From NCBI GenBank assembly GCA_946886475.1, contig CAMPIQ010000062.1, positions 1 to 20,314 of the forward strand: 20,314 nucleotides of DNA. The letters are read 5' to 3'. A program made the translations under genes and the position numbers. Source of the DNA: an uncultured Chitinophagales bacterium. GTDB taxonomy: Bacteria; Bacteroidota; Bacteroidia; Chitinophagales; Chitinophagaceae. The notes beneath the pieces are model-generated. The model saw nothing but the letters and a program-made list of their open reading frames with translations, ran no database searches and was not told where the DNA came from. Shown piece after piece: positions 13,882 to 20,314 of the stretch. How positions within the stretch are numbered: the stretch's first letter is position 1; every line of letters starts with the position of its first letter.

Positions 13882-14136
13882 TTACACTTGTTTTGGAGAT
13901 AGGAAGTATTTTTTGAAAAATCTGTATGCTGCAATGAAAAAAAAGATGGAAGCCAGAATACTTAAAGCAAGTACTGCCGGACGTTTCTGAGCAAAGAATT
14001 CATTTACCATCAGGTATTCTGATACGATCAGTAAAAACAGGATCCCGGTGAAGATCATGAACTTTTTCATAAAAAAAGAAGAAAAGCCATTTCTAACGGG
14101 CCCTTCCTTTACATTTTGATGGTTTGAATAATTCAT
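13882..14136 (-). CDS. Small two-TM membrane protein, unknown function
   Basis: An 84-residue protein with a soluble N-terminal stretch (1-22), two hydrophobic segments (about 25-45, FMIFTGILFLLIVSEYLMV, and 54-72, AVLALSILASIFFFIAAYRF) and a basic tail (FKKYF). An internal Met23 (MKKFMIF) would give a 62-residue form with no N-terminal tail; neither start has a Shine-Dalgarno. I do not recognise a family. It lies between the LytTR regulator and the hybrid kinase on the same strand, 42 bp before the kinase, so it may be an accessory of that sensory unit, but this is position-based inference only. Confidence 0.65.
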   Translation of the reverse strand: MNYSNHQNVKEGPVRNGFSSFFMKKFMIFTGILFLLIVSEYLMVNEFFAQKRPAVLALSILASIFFFIAAYRFFKKYFLSPKQV

Positions 14137-14248
14137 TTGGTTTTTCAGGTTAGTCTGGTCACGGTCCAGGGTTAGCTATGGCCGACGAAAGAGGATATTG
14201 ATAACCAAAACTAGGTTGTTCCCAATTATTTAAAGAAAGGCTTAGTTA

Positions 14249-14264
14249 AAACCTGATAAGGTTT
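14249..14264 (-). terminator. Weak hairpin after the LytTR regulator
   Basis: AAACCT and AGGTTT form a perfect six-base stem with a four-base loop about 30 bp beyond the regulator stop, followed on the minus strand by a short T run. It may partially terminate the regulator mRNA. The rest of 14137-14292 shows nothing else that I can call. Confidence 0.25.
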
Positions 14265-14292
14265 CGGTGAATGATAATAATGCTACGTTGAA

Positions 14293-14988
14293 TTAAAGCA
14301 GGTTCAGGCGTTTGTTGAGGTTTGACTTATGTGTATCGGCCACGGGAATAGTTGTTTTACCAATACTAATAGTACCCTCCTGTATATAGTCGATCTTATT
14401 GATGGCCACAATATAGCTGCGGTGTACACGTAGGAATTTTGATGCCGGTAATTTTTCTTCAATTGATTTCAAAGTGGCATGAACAACATGGAATTTTTGC
14501 GAGGTATGCACTTTTACGTAATCGCCCATGGCTTCAAGGAACAGTATATCGTCAATGCTTATGCGCTTTAAGATCCCGTTATCTTTTACAAAGACAAATC
14601 CCTGTTCCTCCACCTTAACCTCCTCCTTATTGCTTTCCAATACTTCACCGGCTCTTTCAACAGCCTGCTTTAGCCTTGGCAGGGTGATGGGTTTCACCAG
14701 GTAATCCACTACGCTGAGTTCAAATGCTTCAACGGCATAATCTTTTTTTGCAGTGGTAAAAATAATTAAGGGTCTTTGATTGCCGAGTTTCCTGATCAGG
14801 TCAAGGCCATTCATATCGGGCATCTCTATATCCAGCAGTAAAAGATCCACTTGTTTGGAGTCCAGCGAATCCAGGGCTTCGCGGGCATCGTTACATTCGG
14901 CAATCAACTCCAGGGAAGGAACCTGCATCACCAATTGTTTCAAAGCCATACGGGCCATCTTATTATCGTCAACAATTATGCACTTCAT
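14293..14988 (-). CDS. LytTR-family response regulator transcription factor
   Basis: A 231-residue DNA-binding regulator. The receiver spans about 1-115: Asp7-Asp8 in IIVDDN, phosphoacceptor Asp53 in LLDIEMPDMNG, Thr78/Thr79 and Lys99 in YLVKP. An acidic linker leads to a LytTR domain (about 133-230) with DILFLEAMGDYVKVHT and FLRVHRSYIVAI. Such regulators normally pair with a LytS-type (His_kinase) membrane kinase, but none is present in the window. TTG at 15006 is in frame but is part of a promoter-like box; ATG at 14988 begins MKCIIVDDN, as expected. A perfect inverted repeat and a -7 element lie upstream, suggesting its own regulated promoter. The BNR-repeat gene ends 96 bp upstream on the same strand. 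Confidence 0.93.
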   Translation of the reverse strand: MKCIIVDDNKMARMALKQLVMQVPSLELIAECNDAREALDSLDSKQVDLLLLDIEMPDMNGLDLIRKLGNQRPLIIFTTAKKDYAVEAFELSVVDYLVKPITLPRLKQAVERAGEVLESNKEEVKVEEQGFVFVKDNGILKRISIDDILFLEAMGDYVKVHTSQKFHVVHATLKSIEEKLPASKFLRVHRSYIVAINKIDYIQEGTISIGKTTIPVADTHKSNLNKRLNLL

Positions 14989-15003
14989 GGTTAAGGGGAT
15001 GAA

Positions 15004-15011
15004 CAAATATA
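15004..15011 (-). promoter_or_regulatory. Candidate -7 element of LytTR regulator
   Basis: Minus-strand TATATTTG is a perfect TAnnTTTG 15 bp before the ATG at 14988. The -33 element is not evident. It overlaps an inverted repeat by three bases. Confidence 0.45.
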
Positions 15012-15028
15012 ATAAGGAACCTTATTAT
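15009..15028. promoter_or_regulatory. Inverted repeat upstream of LytTR regulator (operator candidate)
   Basis: ATAATAAGG and CCTTATTAT form perfect nine-base arms around AA. The repeat overlaps the -7 element and fills the spacer toward -33 in the same promoter, where a dimeric regulator would block or guide RNA polymerase. No U-tract follows on either strand, so it is not a typical terminator for the BNR gene. Confidence 0.4.
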
Positions 15029-15084
15029 TCAGCTCATTACTAAATTAAAAAGAACGTATGTAGGCTATTACATAATCATGCCAA

Positions 15085-18000
15085 TTATTTAATACCTATT
15101 ACCGGTAAAGCTTTTTGTCTGATCAATTCATTAAAAGCGGCTATATCTGCCTGTTTGATTTCGTTCAGTCTTGCCAGTTGCAGATCAATCTGAGATGCAA
15201 GGTCGCGGTATACATCCTGAACCTGCCTGCTGGGTGCAAAATTTCCACTGCCAGCCACATCAAAAATACCAGATAGTTTATCGTTGAGGCGTATAGGATA
15301 ATTCAATACATCCTGGCTGCTGCGTGCCTTTGTCTGGTATAAGGTTTCTTCAATGGCAGCCATTTTCTTATTAATACTGTCTGCCGCCTGCTTCACTTCT
15401 TTTGGAATTTCTTTTCCCTGCAGACCTACAAAAGAATTGATCTGGGTTCTTAAAGAACGGATCTCTTTTATGGCCTTTTGAGTTTCATTGAATTTTTCCT
15501 TTACCTCACTCAGAAAGGCAAACTGTGCATCATATTCAGCCTGTGTTACCTTATAATTGGGATCCGCTTTAATTGAAAAAGGAACATCTACAGAATCATT
15601 GCCCATTTTAAAACGGGCAAAATAATTACCTGGAGGCGCCATGATTGTGCCTGGTACACCATTCCATAAGATCATACCTTCAATCCTTTCTGCTTCGGGG
15701 TACAGCATATCCCAGATAAACTGATTCATTCCCTGCGACACATCCAGTTTGCGGTTGTTTTCTTTGGCTTCTGTTGAAAATATTTTTACCGACTTATGAT
15801 TCTTATCCAGAATGTTTACAGAAACTTTTGCACTGTCGGTAACTGCAGCGGCATAGTAATTAAAAACAACGCCGGCAGGCGGATTCGTTCCTGCATTTAC
15901 GGGTGTGCCGAAATTCTGACCAAACCTGCTAACCTGTATCCTGTAAGCAGGTGTTACATCAAATACATGTAATTTTTTATTCCTGATCCCGGTATTCATT
16001 TGTTGCAATACACCCAGGTCGTCCAGTACATAGAATGAACGGCCCTGTGTGGCCACCACCAGATCATTTTCTTTTATGGTAAGATCAGTGATGGGAACCA
16101 CTGGCAGGTCCAGCTGAAATTTTTTCCAGCTCGCACCATCATCAAAAGAAATATACATTCCGTATTCCGTTCCTGCATATAATAATCCGGGGCGCTTTTG
16201 ATCAGCTCTTACAACTCTTGTAAAATGCATTTTATCAATACCATTTGTAATGAGCTTCCATGATTTTCCATAATCTTCCGTCTTATAGATATAAGGTGTA
16301 AAATCATCGCTCTTATACCTGGTACCTACGGCATACAATGCGCCTTTTTTAAAAGGATCGGCATCAAGGCTGTTCCACATCATCCACCGCGGGGCAGATC
16401 CTGGTGTTACGTTCTCCCAGTTCTTTCCGCCATCCCTGCTCACATGGATCAACCCATCATCGCTGCCTGTCCATAAAAGGTCTTTTTCAAATGGTGATTC
16501 GGTTGCCGTGAATATGGTTGAATAGTATTCAACTGAAGTATTGTCTTTTGTAATGGGACCACCGCTCGGACCCTGTTTGGATTTATCATTGGTGGTAAGG
16601 TCAGGAGATATCTGTTGCCATGTTTGTCCTTCATTTTCTGTTACAAACAATACATTCCCTGCCGTATACAAACGTTTAGGGTTATGCGGAGAAAAAAAGA
16701 TTGGGAAATTCCATTGAAAACGGTATTTCAATACATCGGCACCCGCCCCCATTGGATTATCCGGCCAAGGCGACACCGCACGGTTCTCCCCTGTTCTATG
16801 ATCAAGCCTGGAAAGATATCCTCCATAATTTCCGCCATATACTATGTCCGGATTCAAGGGATCGGCCACCACGTATCCGCTTTCACTTCCCGCTGTTGAT
16901 TGCCAGTCGTTGGCAGTAATGGCAGCACTTCTTGAACGGCTGCTGATCCTGATAGTGGAATTATCCTGTTGTGCACCCAGAATTTTATACGGAAATGAAT
17001 TGTCGGTCGATACCCGGTAGATCTGTGCCGTTGGCTGGTTCATATAAGTACTCCAGTTCTCTCCACCATCAAATGAAACCTGCGCGCCGCCATCATCTGC
17101 CACTATCATCCTGTTCCCGTTTTCAGGATCGATCCATAGATCATGATGATCCCCGTGTGGTGTTCTTACAGATTGAAATGTTTTGCCACCATCACGGCTG
17201 CGCATAAATCCAACATTAGGCGCATATACCAGGTTTTCATTTTTGGGATCCACAAATACCTTGGTATAATACCAGGCTCTCTGCCGGATATTATTATCAT
17301 TGCTCACGAGCGACCAGGATTCACCAGCATTGTCTGATGTATATAATCCACCATTTTCATTTTCAACAATAGAATAGATCTTTTCCGGATTGGAAGGCGC
17401 TACTGCCACTCCAACAATGCCCCATATGCCCTTAGGTAAACCTTTATTGGCGGTAATATTTTCCCAGGTGTCTCCACCATCTGTACTTTTCCATAAACCA
17501 CTGCCCTCTCCTCCGCTTTCCATGCTGTAAGGAGTTCTTAAAGCCCTCCACATGCCTGCATAAAACACATTGGGATTGCCGGGCTCCATTACAAGATCGG
17601 AAGCGCCGGTCTGATCGTTCACATAAAGCGTGCGTTTCCATGTTTTACCACCGTCAATGGATTTATAAACGCCACGCATTTCATTAGGACCAAATAAATG
17701 TCCCATCACTGCTGCCCAGACGATATCAGGATTGCGGGGATGTATCACGATCCTGATGATATGCCTACCATCTTTCAACCCGATATTTCTCCATGTTCTT
17801 CCGCCATCATCACTTCTCCACACGCCATCCAGACCTTCACTCACATTACCGCGCATGGTATTCTCGCCCTCTCCAACATAAATGATATTCTCATCCGATG
17901 GTGCAACAGCCACGGCTCCGATAGTACCTCCAAAATATTTATCAGATATATTTTTCCAGTTACTGCCGCCATCCGTTGTTTTCCATACACCACCACCGGT

Positions 18001-18201
18001 AGCACCGAAGTAAAAAGTATTTTTATTCTCATAACTCCCTGCCACCGCTCCGCTGCGGCCACCACGAAATGGACCAATGAGGCGATATTTCATTTTGGAA
18101 AAGAAAACATCATCATTATTTTTTGTTTCTGTTGAATTCTTTCTTTGGGAGAAACTGAGGAAAGGAATAAGGGCGCAAAGCAGGAAGAACAATTTTCTCA
18201 T
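15085..18201 (-). CDS. Secreted BNR/sortilin-like beta-propeller protein
   Basis: A 1038-residue exported protein with a clear signal peptide (MRKLFFLLCALIPFLSFS). It holds about eleven Asp-box (BNR) motifs of form S-x-D-G-G-x-T-W, including KTTDGGSNW (74), RSDDGGRTW (129), KSIDGGKTW, KSTDGGDTW, RSRDGGKTF, VSFDGGENW, VSRDGGKNW and ISFDDGASW, forming one or two beta-propellers as in sortilin/Vps10 and sialidase-like folds. After about residue 800 comes a beta-rich domain and a helical C-terminal part. Databases usually label this family glycosyl hydrolase, but I see no catalytic signature, so enzymatic activity is doubtful. It ends without an obvious T9SS domain. No RBS. An ACAAC/GTTGT inverted repeat lies about 30 bp upstream of the start. 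Confidence 0.9.
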   Translation of the reverse strand: MRKLFFLLCALIPFLSFSQRKNSTETKNNDDVFFSKMKYRLIGPFRGGRSGAVAGSYENKNTFYFGATGGGVWKTTDGGSNWKNISDKYFGGTIGAVAVAPSDENIIYVGEGENTMRGNVSEGLDGVWRSDDGGRTWRNIGLKDGRHIIRIVIHPRNPDIVWAAVMGHLFGPNEMRGVYKSIDGGKTWKRTLYVNDQTGASDLVMEPGNPNVFYAGMWRALRTPYSMESGGEGSGLWKSTDGGDTWENITANKGLPKGIWGIVGVAVAPSNPEKIYSIVENENGGLYTSDNAGESWSLVSNDNNIRQRAWYYTKVFVDPKNENLVYAPNVGFMRSRDGGKTFQSVRTPHGDHHDLWIDPENGNRMIVADDGGAQVSFDGGENWSTYMNQPTAQIYRVSTDNSFPYKILGAQQDNSTIRISSRSRSAAITANDWQSTAGSESGYVVADPLNPDIVYGGNYGGYLSRLDHRTGENRAVSPWPDNPMGAGADVLKYRFQWNFPIFFSPHNPKRLYTAGNVLFVTENEGQTWQQISPDLTTNDKSKQGPSGGPITKDNTSVEYYSTIFTATESPFEKDLLWTGSDDGLIHVSRDGGKNWENVTPGSAPRWMMWNSLDADPFKKGALYAVGTRYKSDDFTPYIYKTEDYGKSWKLITNGIDKMHFTRVVRADQKRPGLLYAGTEYGMYISFDDGASWKKFQLDLPVVPITDLTIKENDLVVATQGRSFYVLDDLGVLQQMNTGIRNKKLHVFDVTPAYRIQVSRFGQNFGTPVNAGTNPPAGVVFNYYAAAVTDSAKVSVNILDKNHKSVKIFSTEAKENNRKLDVSQGMNQFIWDMLYPEAERIEGMILWNGVPGTIMAPPGNYFARFKMGNDSVDVPFSIKADPNYKVTQAEYDAQFAFLSEVKEKFNETQKAIKEIRSLRTQINSFVGLQGKEIPKEVKQAADSINKKMAAIEETLYQTKARSSQDVLNYPIRLNDKLSGIFDVAGSGNFAPSRQVQDVYRDLASQIDLQLARLNEIKQADIAAFNELIRQKALPVIGIK

Positions 18202-18415
18202 AGCAGGTTATGATTGAGGGCAAAAGTTACAACGTGTTGTGTTTTGAAAAAAATGAAAAAAATATAGCCGGATATAGATAGGGATGGTAAGTAGTAACTA
18301 AACATCAAATCACTGCACTCCGACAATAAATAAATTCCCCCGAACTATTGAATTTTACATAGAACGAACACACCCAACCGAAAGATGTAAAAAACCTAAT
18401 TCTTTTGTAAGCCGG
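18202..18415. other. Divergent intergenic region, no gene seen
   Basis: This AT-rich part of the gap between the BNR gene and adenine deaminase holds no convincing ORF or RNA. Seen: the near-palindrome ACAAC-GT-GTTGT (18229-18240) and a minus-strand TAACTTTTG, one base longer than a -7 element, near the BNR start. The remainder of the gap is the heptamer array. Confidence 0.5.
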
Positions 18416-18513
18416 CTTTGAACTTTGAACTCCCGACTAATGATTCCGACTCCCGACTCCCATACTCCCGACTAACAACTCCCGACTAATGACTCTCCAC
18501 TCCCGACTTCTTC
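18416..18513 (+). repeat. Long degenerate heptamer array (CTCCCGA/CTTTGAA units)
   Basis: From 18416 the sequence reads as about fourteen units of mostly 7 bp, each starting CT and ending A: CTTTGAA twice, then CTCCCGA five times, alternating with CTAATGA twice, CTAACAA and CTCTCCA. One unit is 6 bp and one 8 bp. CTCCCGA starts at 18430, 18450, 18465, 18479 and 18500. It ends 15 bp before the adenine deaminase ATG. Confidence 0.8.
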
Positions 18514-18528
18514 TCCTAACTTTATTCC

Positions 18529-20190
18529 ATGAAGCATAGTCTCACCATCCGCGGCAACCTCGTTGACATCCATACACGGTCCATCTATCCTGCAGAAATA
18601 AAAGTTGAAGGACAAAGGATCACGGCCATCACCAGGATGGAAGCCCATACAGCTGACACGGACCATTATATACTCCCGGGATTTATTGATGCCCATGTTC
18701 ATATTGAAAGTTCCATGCTGATCCCGTCCGAATTTGCAAGACTGGCTGTTGTACATGGAACCGTTGCCACCATCAGTGATCCACATGAAATTGCCAATGT
18801 ATGCGGAATGAAAGGAGTGGAATACATGATAGACAATGGAAAGACAGTTCCCTTTAAATTCAATTTCGGCGCACCAAGCTGTGTTCCCGCCACCAGTTTC
18901 GAAACGGCAGGCGCAACCATTGACGCAGCACAGATAGAAGAACTGATGCGAAGGGATGAGATACTTTATTTAAGTGAAATGATGAATTTTCCCGGTGTAT
19001 TAAATGGCGATGCTGAAGTTTTACAAAAGATTGCTTCCGCCCATAAACATAAAAAACCTGTGGATGGCCATGCGCCCGGTTTGAGAGGCGACCTGGCGAG
19101 GCATTATATCAATGCAGGCATTTCCACCGATCATGAATGCTTTGGTGCTGAAGAAGCGCTGGACAAATTAAAAAGCGGAATGAAGATCCTGATACGGGAG
19201 GGAAGCGCGGCAAAGAATTTTGAAGCGTTGATCAACCTGATGAATGATCATGCAGACATGATGATGTTCTGCAGCGATGATAAACATCCGGACAGTCTAG
19301 TTGAAGGCCACATCAACCGGCTTTGTTCAAGGGCAGTCGCTAAAGGAATAGATGTATTCAAAGTGCTGAAAGCCGCATGTGTCAACCCTGTGAATCATTA
19401 TAAAATGAAAGTGGGTTTAATAAGACAAAATGATTTTGCGGATTTCATTCTTGTAAAGGATTTGAAGAATTTTGAAGTTTACCAGACCTGGATCAATGGA
19501 CAACTGGTGGCTGAAAATGGCAAAACCCTGATACAAAAACAAAGTTCTACTACAGTTAACCAGTTTAAATGCACCGAAAAAAAACCTGCAGATCTTATTG
19601 TCCGCAAAACTGAAATTGAAAGCTGGATAAGGCAGGATGAAAATGGACGGTCATCAATACCGGTTATTGAAGCGCTGGACGGACAGCTCATTACCAATAA
19701 GATCTGGATGCAGGCAGGTGAAGAGTTACTTCAACCTGACATAGAAAAGGATATTTTAAAGATCGTTGTGGTAAACCGTTATAAAGATGCACCGGTTGCA
19801 AAGGCCTTTATCAAAAATTTCGGTTTGAAAAGAGGCGCTATAGCTTCATCGGTTGCACATGATTCGCACAATATTGTTGCAGTGGGTGCAGACGATGAAT
19901 CCATTTGCCGCGCTGTGAACCTGGTAATAAGAAGTGAAGGAGGCGTAAGTTGTGTGGATGGTGATCAGGAAGAACTGCTTGCCCTTCCTGTTGCAGGGTT
20001 GATGAGCACTGAGGACGGTTATGTGGTTGCAGAGAAATATGCTGCAATTGACAAAGCCGCAAAGGCCTTGGGATCTGATTTATCAGCCCCATTCATGACC
20101 CTTTCTTTTATGGCCCTGCTGGTGATACCGCATGTAAAACTGAGCGACCTGGGATTATTTGATGGGGATAGTTTTGGGTTGATGGAATAG
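18529..20190 (+). CDS. ade: Adenine deaminase
   Basis: Amidohydrolase-superfamily enzyme turning adenine into hypoxanthine and ammonia in purine salvage, in the cytoplasm. The 553-residue length matches the bacterial Ade family. Metal and catalytic residues visible: His56 and His58 in [11 protein letters not shown], Asp84-His86-Glu87 in ISDPHE, Glu150, His181 in GHAPG, His202 in STDHE and Asp250 in SDDKHP. The C-terminal Ade domain (about 400-553) with [14 protein letters not shown] is present. The start ATG at 18529 follows TAACTTTA, one base off a -7 element, nine bases upstream. The gene is divergent from the BNR gene and stands alone in the window. No terminator hairpin was found behind it. 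Confidence 0.95.
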   Translation: MKHSLTIRGNLVDIHTRSIYPAEIKVEGQRITAITRMEAHTADTDHYILPGFIDAHVHIESSMLIPSEFARLAVVHGTVATISDPHEIANVCGMKGVEYMIDNGKTVPFKFNFGAPSCVPATSFETAGATIDAAQIEELMRRDEILYLSEMMNFPGVLNGDAEVLQKIASAHKHKKPVDGHAPGLRGDLARHYINAGISTDHECFGAEEALDKLKSGMKILIREGSAAKNFEALINLMNDHADMMMFCSDDKHPDSLVEGHINRLCSRAVAKGIDVFKVLKAACVNPVNHYKMKVGLIRQNDFADFILVKDLKNFEVYQTWINGQLVAENGKTLIQKQSSTTVNQFKCTEKKPADLIVRKTEIESWIRQDENGRSSIPVIEALDGQLITNKIWMQAGEELLQPDIEKDILKIVVVNRYKDAPVAKAFIKNFGLKRGAIASSVAHDSHNIVAVGADDESICRAVNLVIRSEGGVSCVDGDQEELLALPVAGLMSTEDGYVVAEKYAAIDKAAKALGSDLSAPFMTLSFMALLVIPHVKLSDLGLFDGDSFGLME

Positions 20191-20223
20191 GATTCATCCA
20201 CTTTACTTTTCGCTCTTAAATCC

Positions 20224-20310
20224 TCTGTTCGATATTCAACCCTCTCCGCCCCCTTCAACAATCACCAATCCTTGTTCCTTGTTCGATATTCTTTTTCCTT
20301 GTTCTTCTAT
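20224..20310. repeat. Heptamer array (CTTGTTC/GATATTC units)
   Basis: TGTTCGATATTC occurs exactly at 20226 and 20280. CTTGTTC occurs at 20271, 20278 and 20298, and GATATTC at 20231 and 20285. Most units are 7 bp and end in TTC. The array begins 34 bp after the adenine deaminase stop and runs to the window edge. On the minus strand the word is GAACAAG, in line with the other arrays. Confidence 0.65.
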
Positions 20311-20314
20311 TCCC

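Noticed and set aside
17698..18135. Plus-strand open frame of 145 codons rich in His, Cys and Ile
   Set aside because: Antisense to the Asp-box repeats of the BNR gene; the repeats keep the opposite strand open.
18416..18513. CRISPR array
   Set aside because: Units are only 7 bp and directly abut, with no constant-length spacers and no cas genes.

Overview
The window looks like a piece of a Bacteroidota chromosome, most likely from the Chitinophagaceae or a close relative. This is an inference from several lines of evidence: moderate-to-low GC, almost no Shine-Dalgarno sequences, several perfect copies of the Bacteroidota -7 promoter element TAnnTTTG just ahead of genes, a TonB-dependent receptor with a carboxypeptidase-regulatory-like N-terminus, a DUF4625-type lipoprotein, and long BNR/sortilin-like and hybrid histidine kinase proteins. 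There are no IS elements, phage genes, CRISPR arrays, tRNAs or rRNAs.

Left part (1-5400): rimM (ribosome maturation) overlaps tail-to-tail with a DinB/YfiT-type four-helix protein. That gene is divergent from DNA polymerase IV, which is followed by an M20 dipeptidase, a perfect 17-bp terminator hairpin, a possible 39-residue ORF, an Hsp15-like S4 RNA-binding protein, a single-domain response regulator and a convergent 73-residue orphan.

Centre (5585-10438): the most coherent accessory system. It is a four-gene, same-strand cluster: a small membrane protein with a C-x9-C-x3-C motif, a TonB-dependent receptor whose N-terminal extension carries five cysteines, a PepSY-type four-TM protein with two similar periplasmic halves, and a His-rich DUF4625-like lipoprotein. 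I read it as a transition-metal or metal-chelate uptake locus; the metal is not determined. A possible leader peptide/attenuator and two promoter candidates lie upstream.

Right part (10527-20190): trmD on the minus strand, split from rimM by about 10 kb; a two-terminator, possibly sRNA-bearing intergenic region; a minus-strand signalling group (LytTR response regulator, small two-TM protein, CHASE3-like hybrid kinase with REC and Hpt domains); a 1038-residue secreted BNR-repeat protein; and adenine deaminase.

The least expected pattern is a set of degenerate tandem arrays with strict 7-bp or 8-bp period in at least six intergenic gaps (3927, 2504, 10516, 11310, 18416, 20224). One runs into the trmD stop codon and encodes its last residues. 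Cyanobacteria have heptanucleotide STRR arrays; these look similar in style but use different words.
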